The notes beneath the pieces were generated by a model, which saw nothing but the letters and a program-made list of their open reading frames with translations, was not told the DNA's origin and searched no databases. A stretch of DNA of 17,975 nucleotides from Chloroflexota bacterium (GTDB lineage: Bacteria > Chloroflexota > Anaerolineae > Anaerolineales > Anaerolineaceae): contig JAJUJY010000083.1 of assembly GCA_029265085.1 (NCBI GenBank), positions 1 to 17,975 of the forward strand, written 5' to 3'. Shown in pieces: positions 7,990 through 15,232 of the stretch. The translations under genes were made by a program, and so were the position numbers. How positions within the stretch are numbered: the stretch's first letter is position 1; every line of letters starts with the position of its first letter.

Positions 7990-8397
7990 TTGATCAAGAA
8001 AATTTTCCTGCTCACTTTATGGGTCATCGGAATACTTTTTCCGATGACCTGGCTGGCAAAAGCCATCCCAGATTTTGGGATTTGGTTTCATACCACCTTT
8101 GCACCAGATTGGGTGCATGTTGTAATGCATGCAAGTTTATACGCAATATTAGGAATCGGATTGGCCTGGATATTTGATTGCCCAGGCCAGCCGCTCCCTT
8201 TGCGAAAAATATTTAGCATCGGGATTCTGATTGGTATTTTCCAGGAATTTTTTCAATTGGCAGTCACCCCGCATGCACCAGGAATTGGGGAAATCAATGA
8301 TTTGCTCGTTGACTTAACCGGAATCAGCCTCGGCTTATTGATTTGGACAGTATTCCGATGGATACGAGTAAATTCATCAAAAAACTTGTATCATTAA
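7990..8397 (+). CDS. VanZ-like family small membrane protein
   Basis: This small integral membrane protein of 135 residues has about four hydrophobic segments (about 3-24, 42-63, 74-92 and 108-127). The VanZ-like fingerprint is visible: His-x3-Ala-x2-Tyr in the second segment (VMHASLYAILG), then Glu-x3-Gln in GIFQEFFQL, and a final DLLVDLTGISLG block resembling the D-x3-N-x2-G end of VanZ domains, with Asp where Asn is common. VanZ of enterococci gives low-level teicoplanin resistance; most relatives are uncharacterised. The TTG start is preceded only by a weak GGAAAG 13 bases away, and the reading frame continues directly from the preceding permease's stop. It is probably co-transcribed with the exporter. 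Start uncertain, family fairly sure. Confidence 0.75.
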   Translation: MIKKIFLLTLWVIGILFPMTWLAKAIPDFGIWFHTTFAPDWVHVVMHASLYAILGIGLAWIFDCPGQPLPLRKIFSIGILIGIFQEFFQLAVTPHAPGIGEINDLLVDLTGISLGLLIWTVFRWIRVNSSKNLYH

Positions 8398-8410
8398 GTA
8401 CCTTGTAAAC

Positions 8411-8439
8411 TTGCATCCCAACTATCTGCATGTTATAAT
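8411..8439 (+). promoter_or_regulatory. rho: Promoter for rho and the M23 peptidase gene
   Basis: TTGCAT (8411-8416), a 17-base spacer and TATAAT (8434-8439) preceded by TGT, so the -10 is also a perfect extended -10 (TGTTATAAT). Transcription would start near 8446 and leave a leader of about 170 bases before the rho ATG. Confidence 0.7.
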
Positions 8440-8451
8440 TTTTTTATTCCT

Positions 8452-8580
8452 GCGGAAGTCTCAATTTCATATGAGAAGCAAGACCGCTTGTAAAGGGTGG
8501 GGGCCCTTTCACTTCCCAATTTATTTGCATGTTCATAGTTCATGACGACCCTGCCGACGGCAGGATTGATTGCTGTCGTC
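8452..8580 (+). promoter_or_regulatory. Structured 5' leader of rho
   Basis: The leader contains three possible stem-loops. Domain 1 (8452-8487) pairs GCG with CGC and GTCT with AGAC, or alternatively TCTCA (8459-8463) with TGAGA (8472-8476). Domain 2 pairs AAAGGG (8492-8497) with CCCTTT (8504-8509). Domain 3 pairs GACGAC (8544-8549) with GTCGTC (8575-8580) around an inner hairpin CCTGCC-GAC-GGCAGG (8550-8564). A competing pairing of GACGGC (8556-8561) with GCTGTC (8572-8577) would break the inner hairpin. No T tract follows any stem. The rho gene is known to be autoregulated through its leader in E. coli; a similar role here is inference. I do not recognise a known riboswitch. Confidence 0.4.
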
Positions 8581-8616
8581 TAAACACTACACATTTTAAA
8601 ATCACGGATAAATACA

Positions 8617-9891
8617 ATGAAATTTTCAGATTTTGAAAAAGCCAGCTTGAGTGATTTGCGTCAGGTTGCCAAAGACCTTAATATCCCAAACGCAAACCGT
8701 CTGAAAAAAGAGAATTTGATCTTACGAATTCGGCAGGCGGAAGCAGAAAAAGAAGGTCTTGAAATTCGCGGCGGTATATTGGAGATCATGCAAGAAGGCA
8801 TTGGCTTTTTGCGAACCAATTACCAGGTAGGCCCGGAAGATGTCTATGTATCCCAGGCACAACTGCGCCGCTACGACCTGCGTAACGGAGACATGGTGAT
8901 CGGCGTAGTCCGCCCACCCCGCGAGTCCGAACGTCATTATGGATTATTAAAGGTTGAATCGATTAATTTACAAAATCCAGAAGACGCTCGCAGCCGGCCA
9001 GTATATGAGAAATTGACCCCCATATTTCCCGACAAACGATATGACCTGGAAACCGAGAGAGGGATAACCTCGACACGGTTAATCAACCTGATTGCGCCGA
9101 TTGGCCGCGGCCAGCGCGGTATGATCGTTTCCCCGCCGAAGGCTGGTAAAACAACGATCATGAAACAAATTGCGAACTCAATTTCCACCAAATATCCGGA
9201 AGTCCATCTGATTATCGCCTTGATTGGTGAGCGCCCTGAAGAAGTTACCGATATGGATCGTTCCGTAGAGGCGGAAGTAATCGCCTCAACCTTTGATGAA
9301 CCCGTTCAATCTCATGTGCGGACCGCAGAAATCACCCTGGAAAGGGCCAAACGCCTAGTCGAAATTGGCAGAGATGTAGTAATATTATTAGACTCGCTGA
9401 CAAGATTGGCCCGAGCATACAACTTGGTGGTCAATCCTTCCGGAAGAACCTTATCCGGTGGTATGGACCCCTCTGCGTTGTATCCGCCCAAACGATTTTT
9501 CGGCGCAGCCCGTAACATTGAAGAAGGTGGCTCTTTAACGATTATTGCCACCGCCCTGGTTGACACGGGTTCACGTCTCGATGATGTGGTATACGAAGAG
9601 TTTAAAGGTACCGGCAACATGGAATTACATCTTTCTCGTCGTTTGCAAGAACGGCGGATATTCCCGGCGATCGATATGGAACGCTCTTCCACTCGTCGTG
9701 AAGACCTCCTCTTAGGGCCAGACATGTTACAGCGAGCCTGGTTGATGCGGCGGATGTACCTGCAAATGACTGCCCAACAACCACAAGGTGCAGGAATGGA
9801 TCCTTCTGTGGCTACTGAGGCAATTTTGCAGCGAATTCTGAAATCTAAGAACAATCAGGAGTTCCTGGAGAACCTGATGGAGGATATGTGA
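8617..9891 (+). CDS. rho: Transcription termination factor Rho
   Basis: Rho is the hexameric RNA-dependent ATPase/helicase that releases transcripts at Rho-dependent terminators. At 424 residues it is close to the usual size. It carries a Rho_N helical domain (about 5-45), a cold-shock-like primary RNA-binding domain (about 50-120), then the ATPase core. The core has Walker A PPKAGKTT (173-180), GERPEEV (204-210), Walker B VVILLDS (254-260), the Q-loop region GRTLSGGMDPSALYPPKRF (276-294) and the R-loop region from GTGNMELHLSRRL (331 on). There is no large insertion of the sort seen in actinobacterial Rho. The ribosome-binding site is weak (CGGA eight bases upstream), which could suit leader-based control. 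Its stop overlaps the next gene's GTG start by 4 bases. Confidence 0.98.
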   Translation: MKFSDFEKASLSDLRQVAKDLNIPNANRLKKENLILRIRQAEAEKEGLEIRGGILEIMQEGIGFLRTNYQVGPEDVYVSQAQLRRYDLRNGDMVIGVVRPPRESERHYGLLKVESINLQNPEDARSRPVYEKLTPIFPDKRYDLETERGITSTRLINLIAPIGRGQRGMIVSPPKAGKTTIMKQIANSISTKYPEVHLIIALIGERPEEVTDMDRSVEAEVIASTFDEPVQSHVRTAEITLERAKRLVEIGRDVVILLDSLTRLARAYNLVVNPSGRTLSGGMDPSALYPPKRFFGAARNIEEGGSLTIIATALVDTGSRLDDVVYEEFKGTGNMELHLSRRLQERRIFPAIDMERSSTRREDLLLGPDMLQRAWLMRRMYLQMTAQQPQGAGMDPSVATEAILQRILKSKNNQEFLENLMEDM

Positions 9892-10985
9892 AAAGTTTTT
9901 CCACTCAACCCGAACCAGCTTCTAAAGGGAGGGGCTCATTAGAAGGTTGGCTTTCGAAGTTGTCGTGGGGGGTGGCTGTCTTGATGATAGCCTTAATGGG
10001 ATATGTGATTTTCCAACGAGTCAGCAGTGTCTCATCACAGGCTGAACCTGGATCGCAGGCAGAAGCAGCCGTCATCCCTGCTCAATCAGCAGCTGCTGCG
10101 CTGCCAGTATTCCAGCCTGCCACTGGGATTGATGCTATTCTTCGTGACACAACCTTACGCACCATCATTCCCACCCGCCCTCGTGAGGAAGTGATCACCT
10201 ATAAAGTTGACAAGGGCGATTCAGTTTTTGGGATTGCGCAAAAATTCAACCTAAAACCAGAGACTGTTCTCTGGGCAAATTATGATACGTTAAACGATGA
10301 TCCGCATACCATTGAGGTAGGCCTGGATCTGTTAATTCCAGCAACCAATGGGGTGCTTTATAAGTGGAATGAAGGCGATACGATTGAAAATGTCGCTTCG
10401 TCCCTCAAAGCAGAATCGCAAGATATTCTACTTTGGCCTGGAAATCATCTAGACATGATAAATCCTGTGATCGAGCCAGGTACCCTTGTGATGGTTCCCG
10501 ATGGACAGCGTGAATTCCGCACCTGGGTTGTACCAACCATTCCGCGTGGAAAAGCAGGTGTTAACAAAAGTATTTATGGTCCTGGCGCATGCGAAACGGG
10601 TGATTCAGGAGCATATGGCACAGGCACTTTTGTTTGGCCTGCGCCTACCCACGCCCTTTCTGGAAATGATTACTGGCCTGGTCATCTGGCAATTGATATC
10701 GCCACAGCTTCCGGCGACCCAATCTATGCAACGGATAGCGGTCTCGTTGTTTACGCTGGCCCAATCGGCGGTGGCTATGGGAACATGGTAATGATCGACC
10801 ATGGCAATGGTTACCAGTCTCTGTATGCCCACTTAACCACCTGGAAGGCCAACTGTGGTCAAAGCGTTTATCAAGGACAATTGATTGGTTTGGCAGGCAG
10901 CACAGGCAATTCAACCGGACCCCACCTTCACTTTGAAGTCCGTTACCTGGGCGGTTTTATCAATCCCTGGTACGTTCTACCGTAA
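9888..10985 (+). CDS. Membrane-anchored LysM / M23 peptidase-domain protein
   Basis: This 365-residue cell-envelope protein has a short cytoplasmic N-terminus and one membrane segment (about 26-43), likely an uncleaved anchor. An Ala/Gln/Pro-rich linker follows, then one clear LysM domain (about 103-151), a second LysM-like repeat (about 157-204) and a C-terminal M23 (LytM/lysostaphin) domain (about 262-360). Zinc ligands are present: His266 and Asp270 in GHLAID, and His346-x-His348 in GPHLHFE, with the accessory His315 in YAHL, so the enzyme is predicted active on peptidoglycan cross-links. Cys235 and Cys323 could form a disulfide outside the membrane. The start is GTG, with GGAGG four bases upstream inside the end of rho, and the genes overlap as GTGA. 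A terminator follows. Confidence 0.9.
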   Translation: MKSFSTQPEPASKGRGSLEGWLSKLSWGVAVLMIALMGYVIFQRVSSVSSQAEPGSQAEAAVIPAQSAAAALPVFQPATGIDAILRDTTLRTIIPTRPREEVITYKVDKGDSVFGIAQKFNLKPETVLWANYDTLNDDPHTIEVGLDLLIPATNGVLYKWNEGDTIENVASSLKAESQDILLWPGNHLDMINPVIEPGTLVMVPDGQREFRTWVVPTIPRGKAGVNKSIYGPGACETGDSGAYGTGTFVWPAPTHALSGNDYWPGHLAIDIATASGDPIYATDSGLVVYAGPIGGGYGNMVMIDHGNGYQSLYAHLTTWKANCGQSVYQGQLIGLAGSTGNSTGPHLHFEVRYLGGFINPWYVLP

Positions 10986-11001
10986 TACAACAATAATCAC
11001 A

Positions 11002-11040
11002 AAAATCCCCACGGTTATTTGCCAGTGGGGATTTTTTTTA
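11002..11040. terminator. Bidirectional intrinsic terminator between convergent operons
   Basis: An 11-bp stem (AAAATCCCCAC at 11002-11012 with GTGGGGATTTT at 11025-11035) has a T tract on the + side (11032-11039) and an A run on the left arm that gives a T tract on the - strand. It can end both the rho/M23 transcript and the priA operon, whose stop lies inside its right flank. Confidence 0.9.
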
Positions 11041-13554
11041 TAGCAAACTGGCTGGGTCCACTTCAACCCGCCAATCACCAAGCTTTCGTCCGCGAAGCAC
11101 GTTAACCGGATCTGGCCCTTTTAAAATAATCTGCCACCGGTAAATGCTGTTAACCCGCGCGAAATAACAGGGAGCTGGGCCAATGATTTCGGTCGCACGA
11201 AATCCCCCCTCCGTAATCCAAAGCTGCAGGTATTGCAGCATTTTCTCTGCTGCAATTTTGGCCTGTTCCTCGTTCAAATGGCGGTATTCTAATCGAACCA
11301 GGCGGTTAAATGGAGGATAATTGATTTTCTTGCGGTTAGTTATCTCCTGCTGATAAAACCCTGTGTAATCATGGTTTGCCGCAGCCTGAATCGCATAATC
11401 TTGCGGTCGGAAGGTTTGAAAAATCACCTTCCCGCCCAATGGGCTTCGCCCCGCCCGCCCGGCAACCTGGGTCAGCAATTGAAAGGTTCGTTCATTTGCC
11501 CGATAATCTGGCAAGGTCAAACCAACATCAGCCAGGATCACACCGACCAGGGTCACGCGTGGTAAATCCAGGCCTTTCGCCAACATTTGCGTACCAATCA
11601 AGATATCACCATGATGCTGGCTAAAGTGCGCCATCAAAATTTCATGCGCACCTTTATTTCGGGTGGATTCCGAGTCCCAACGCAGGGTACGAGCCTCTGG
11701 GATTAACTTTAACACTTCTTGTTCTACCCGTTCCGTGCCAGCTCCGTACTGGCGAATTTGGTTAGAACCACAATGAGAGCAGCGAGTTGGCATCTGCCGT
11801 TGATAATTGCAGCGATGGCAGATTAGCCCTCCACGGCCGGCATGATATGTCAATGGTATTGAACAGCGCGGGCAAACCACGGCTTCACCGCAATCCCGGC
11901 AAAATACAAAGGTCGCACTGCCCAGGCGATTAAGAAACAATATCGCCTGTTCTTGAGAGTGTAAACAATTCCGCAGAGCACTTTCCAGTTCCCGGCTGAA
12001 CATGGAACGATTTCCAGCTTTCAACTCCTGGCGCATATCAACGATTTCTACTGGAGGAAGCGGTAAACTGGCTGCTTCAGCTTCTGCCGGTAGTTCCTTT
12101 TCTCTGCCAATCGATTCTAATTGTGCCTGAACCGCTCGCCGGTGGGCCAGGACACGCACGGGTAAAGTTAATATCTTCCAGCCTGAATGTTGTGCCCGAA
12201 ACATCTGCTCAATTCCAGGTGTTGCTGAACCCAGCATAACCAGGCTGTTCGAAATTTTGCCATAGGCCAGTGCGGCTGCAATTGAATTGTAAAATGGCTG
12301 GGTATCTGCTTGATGATAAGAAGGATCATGACACTCATCAATCACAATCAAACCCAAATCATTGAATGGGGCAAACAATGCACTGCGCGGACCAACCACT
12401 AATGGTAATTTTCCCGATCGAATACGCCGCCAGGTATCAAACCGTTCTCCAGGAGATAGTTTTGAATGGATTAATCCAACCCGCCCAGGAAAGCGTGCCA
12501 AAAATCGCCGAACAGTCTGGGGTGTTAATGCAATTTCCGGGACAAGAACCACAGCCTGCCGCCCCTGCCTTAATGTCTCGGCAACAGCTTGCAGGTAGAT
12601 TTCCGTTTTTCCGGAACCGGTAACGCCGTGCAATAAGATAGGAGGAACAATCTGCCCTGGTAAACGACTTATGGCGGATTTGACTTCTTCCCACACTGAC
12701 ATTTGATCAATGGTCAATTCGGGCGGCTCTTGCAATACCACTTCAATCTTTTGCAAGGGATCACGAATGGCTTCTGCCTCAGACAGCTGGATTAAACCCA
12801 TTTCAGCCAATCGCTCCAAATCGGCAGCATTACCACCACTTACGGCATATACCCAGGTCACATCCACCGGCCAGGGTTCCTCGATTAAAAATCGGATTAT
12901 TGCCTGCCGGCGCGCAAAAGCAGCACTGCCTTGCCGGGATACTTTATCCAAACTGGCTTCTGCTTCCGCTGGAGGGCAAGATAACTGTGCAGTACGAATA
13001 ATTTTGGGACGAACACTGGGCGTGGGTAATACCGGCTTCGTATCGAGTATTCCCCGCCGGGATAACTCCTGGGCAGCCGCTTTCCAACCGACTCGAGGAA
13101 AGGCCGAATCCAACTGGCGGCCTCTTAATGGTCCGCGCTGCAGGAGCTGTTCAACGATCTTTCTCTGAAGCGGGCTAAAGTTCAATTCGGCTATGCGCAA
13201 ATCATCGGCCACAGAATACAATGTGTCCGCGTGCTGACTCAATCCAGGCGGCAGCATTAATTCGATCATATCGGCTAAAGACCCCAAATTGTCATCCGCC
13301 ATTTGCCTTGCCAGGTCAATTTGCGCCTTTGTCACCACTGGAATTGGATCCAGTACAGCTTCTACTGGCCGGGTTTCGGGAACCGAAGGTTCCGTAATTT
13401 CATTTAACACAATGCCCTGAACCCGCTGTGACCCAAACGGAACGACAACAAGGCTGCCGGTCTGAACCTGACCTTCTTGTTCAGCTGTTAAATGGTAATC
13501 GAACACACCGGAAATACCAGGTATATTGACTGCAATTTGAATATATTTTGGCAA
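11038..13554 (-). CDS. priA: Primosomal replication-restart helicase PriA
   Basis: PriA is the 3'-5' superfamily 2 DNA helicase that reloads the replisome at stalled forks. This copy has 838 residues. The N-terminal DNA-binding domain begins near residue 5 (IQIAVNIPG). Walker A is GVTGSGKT (310-317), the DExH box is DECH (406-409), followed by GSATP (442-446). The zinc-binding module has four Cys pairs (552/555, 561/564, 579/582 and 592/595), then GTQMLAKG and QVAGRAGR (696-703). Two points are unusual: Cys in place of the second Glu of the usual DEEH box, and YNSIAAALAYGK in place of the family's Y-x-A-R-D-x-A block. The TTG start is two bases after the stop of the upstream MEMO1-like gene, with no clear Shine-Dalgarno, suggesting translational coupling. 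It ends inside the bidirectional terminator. Confidence 0.95.
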   Translation of the reverse strand: MPKYIQIAVNIPGISGVFDYHLTAEQEGQVQTGSLVVVPFGSQRVQGIVLNEITEPSVPETRPVEAVLDPIPVVTKAQIDLARQMADDNLGSLADMIELMLPPGLSQHADTLYSVADDLRIAELNFSPLQRKIVEQLLQRGPLRGRQLDSAFPRVGWKAAAQELSRRGILDTKPVLPTPSVRPKIIRTAQLSCPPAEAEASLDKVSRQGSAAFARRQAIIRFLIEEPWPVDVTWVYAVSGGNAADLERLAEMGLIQLSEAEAIRDPLQKIEVVLQEPPELTIDQMSVWEEVKSAISRLPGQIVPPILLHGVTGSGKTEIYLQAVAETLRQGRQAVVLVPEIALTPQTVRRFLARFPGRVGLIHSKLSPGERFDTWRRIRSGKLPLVVGPRSALFAPFNDLGLIVIDECHDPSYHQADTQPFYNSIAAALAYGKISNSLVMLGSATPGIEQMFRAQHSGWKILTLPVRVLAHRRAVQAQLESIGREKELPAEAEAASLPLPPVEIVDMRQELKAGNRSMFSRELESALRNCLHSQEQAILFLNRLGSATFVFCRDCGEAVVCPRCSIPLTYHAGRGGLICHRCNYQRQMPTRCSHCGSNQIRQYGAGTERVEQEVLKLIPEARTLRWDSESTRNKGAHEILMAHFSQHHGDILIGTQMLAKGLDLPRVTLVGVILADVGLTLPDYRANERTFQLLTQVAGRAGRSPLGGKVIFQTFRPQDYAIQAAANHDYTGFYQQEITNRKKINYPPFNRLVRLEYRHLNEEQAKIAAEKMLQYLQLWITEGGFRATEIIGPAPCYFARVNSIYRWQIILKGPDPVNVLRGRKLGDWRVEVDPASLL

Positions 13555-13556
13555 TG

Positions 13557-14405
13557 TCAGGCCTGTTTGGTAATGACTGCTGCACCATACCCAACGACCG
13601 AGTGTGGGTCGCCCGTCTCGGATGCAGACGTTGAATAATGAACAATATCCACGTGGTTTCCACCTAATAACCTGGCCGCATGCAAAACAGCAGCGACCGC
13701 ACCAGCACCGCAGGCAAATCCAGATTTTTGCTCCTCCGCTGCCAGCACACCTTCTGGTGAAAACGCCTCAATTTGCCGGAGCATCGCCGAATCAAATTGC
13801 TGTGCATGTGTTAATGGATAAAAATGAGACAAGTCGGTGCTGGCGACCAGGAGATAAGACCGTCCTGATAATATTTTTGCCAGTGCACGCCCTAAATCTC
13901 GGATGATTCGTTCATCTTTACGGCGAACCATTACAGGCAATAGCTTAAATGTACCTTCCAAGGCACGCTGCAAAAACGGGAGTTCGATTTCTAAAGAGTG
14001 CTCATCATCATTGCTGATTTCTGTCAGAGTCAACTGCGATTCTGCTTGTAAAATATGGTTAAGTTGGCGAACGGCATCCTTATCGATGTCCACCGCCCCT
14101 AATGGAGTTGCATATGCCTGGTGTGCGCTGGTTAACAAGGTTGCAGGATGGTATGAGTGCAGCGGTGAAATGACAACCACCAGGTCTCTTTTTTGCCCCA
14201 GCACACTTTTATATGCATGAGCAGCCGTCCTGCCAGAATAACGATACCCTGCGTGCGGGGCAATCAACCCAATAATTTCCCCGGCAAGTTCTGGCAAGAT
14301 CACTGCCGCGAAATAATCTTCGATCTCTAACGTTAACGCTCTCTGGTTGTTGGTATACCATAAGCCAGCAATCGGCGAGGGTCGGATTTCTGATATTTTT
14401 TCCAT
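13557..14405 (-). CDS. MEMO1-family protein (AmmeMemoRadiSam system protein B type)
   Basis: This 282-residue single-domain protein is related to human MEMO1 and extradiol-type non-haem iron dioxygenases. Family blocks in order: RPSPIAGLWY near the N-terminus, PHAGYRYSG with His51, SPLHSYHP with His83, EHSLEIELPFLQ (135-146), ASTDLSHFYP (188-197), ACGAGAV with Cys232, and the terminal VVGYGAAV. The His/His/Cys triad matches the metal/redox site described for MEMO1. In many bacteria and archaea it pairs with an AMMECR1 domain protein and a radical SAM enzyme; neither is in this window. The start is firm: AAGGAGGGG just upstream of the ATG. It lies 65 bases after the PyrD-like gene and two bases before priA. 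Biochemical function in bacteria is not settled. Confidence 0.9.
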   Translation of the reverse strand: MEKISEIRPSPIAGLWYTNNQRALTLEIEDYFAAVILPELAGEIIGLIAPHAGYRYSGRTAAHAYKSVLGQKRDLVVVISPLHSYHPATLLTSAHQAYATPLGAVDIDKDAVRQLNHILQAESQLTLTEISNDDEHSLEIELPFLQRALEGTFKLLPVMVRRKDERIIRDLGRALAKILSGRSYLLVASTDLSHFYPLTHAQQFDSAMLRQIEAFSPEGVLAAEEQKSGFACGAGAVAAVLHAARLLGGNHVDIVHYSTSASETGDPHSVVGYGAAVITKQA

Positions 14406-14433
14406 TCGTCCCCTCCTTCTAACCTTTTATCAA

Positions 14434-14439
14434 ATTATA
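14434..14439 (-). promoter_or_regulatory. Possible internal -10 box upstream of the MEMO1-like gene
   Basis: TATAAT on the - strand lies in the 65-base gap before the MEMO1-like ATG, about 29 bases upstream. The -35 position (GATAAA with a 17-base spacer) is a poor match and there is no TG extension. It may give priA and the MEMO1-like gene a second promoter inside the operon. Confidence 0.35.
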
Positions 14440-14470
14440 AGGCATACACACCAGAATTTATCGCTATCAT

Positions 14471-15229
14471 TTAGCGATCATTCCAATGTGTCCACAGTAC
14501 AGAATCTAATTCCACTGCAACGGCGCCAGCCTGCCGCAACACCTGTACCTGAGAACGGCTGTAAGCTCCTCCCCCTGCCAGGATAGGCAGGGGTGTTTCA
14601 TGCATTTCACGGACTGCCTGTACCATTAATGGAAATATTGCCTGTCCAAACAAGCGCCCAGTGACCAATTGGCCATCGAAACGAGGCAGCGTACCTCGTG
14701 GCGGACTCAGGCTAATGGCACTCACGCCATGAGCAGCCAGCTTGCGCACCCAGGATTCACGGAAGCGTTGAATAGAAACGCAAACTACCAGGGGAATTTC
14801 TCCCACTGCTGCAGATACGAGCTCTAGGATTTCATTTTCGCCAGCCAGCGGCGGCAGGCTAAGTTGGACTGCTGCGACACCTTCAATTTCTTCCAACTGC
14901 TGCACCATGCGTTGGGTTTCACTCGCTTCTCCGCCCAAAAGATTCACCCAAACAGGCACCTGGCTGCGCCCCCAACGAACTGCATATTGCTTCATTACGG
15001 CACGAAAACCTGGATTAGGCCACCCTGTATGAAGTAAAAAGCCGCCCGGAAATTCGATCAAGGCTCGGTCGTCAGCCGCCTGCCTTGGCCGATAACTGAT
15101 GGGATTCGTCACAAAAGCAGCCGGAGGATCGGGCAGAGGCCAAATTGATGGGGGCGCAAACCCGAAACTTCCAGCAGCATTCAGCCACCAACCCTGAATA
15201 ACCAAATCCTGGCGAATGACCATTTCCAT
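14471..15229 (-). CDS. Degenerate PyrD-like (dihydroorotate dehydrogenase-like) barrel protein
   Basis: This 252-residue protein aligns by eye along its length with class 1B PyrD, which is usually about 305-311 residues. LNAAGSFGF (16-24) matches the ASGxFGF block. LLHTGWPNPG (65-74) matches LNAIGLQNPG, VPVWVNLLGG (91-100) matches the anchor strand, GRLFGQAIFP (191-200) matches GGLSGPAIKP, and LAGGGAYS (217-224) matches the FMN phosphate loop. The active site is gone: the N-x-S-C-P-N motif with the catalytic Cys reads QLSLPP (122-127), the VKA Lys reads VTN (40-42), and the VKL Lys reads VCV (149-151). It is unlikely to oxidise dihydroorotate; it may bind a different ligand or be structural. 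The start has AGGA seven bases upstream; a second ATG lies two codons in. The gene begins three bases after the deacetylase gene stop. Confidence 0.72.
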   Translation of the reverse strand: MEMVIRQDLVIQGWWLNAAGSFGFAPPSIWPLPDPPAAFVTNPISYRPRQAADDRALIEFPGGFLLHTGWPNPGFRAVMKQYAVRWGRSQVPVWVNLLGGEASETQRMVQQLEEIEGVAAVQLSLPPLAGENEILELVSAAVGEIPLVVCVSIQRFRESWVRKLAAHGVSAISLSPPRGTLPRFDGQLVTGRLFGQAIFPLMVQAVREMHETPLPILAGGGAYSRSQVQVLRQAGAVAVELDSVLWTHWNDR

Positions 15230-15232
15230 CGG

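Noticed and set aside
8492..8509. AAAGGG/CCCTTT hairpin as a terminator in the rho leader
   Set aside because: No T tract follows the stem; it is more likely part of a structured leader.
9312..9854. 180-residue open frame on the - strand inside rho
   Set aside because: Opposite the highly conserved Rho ATPase core; Arg/Ser-rich translation typical of an antisense shadow.
12710..13168. 152-residue open frame on the + strand inside priA
   Set aside because: Antisense shadow of a well-supported gene, low-complexity Ser/Arg/Ala composition, no ribosome-binding site or recognisable domain.
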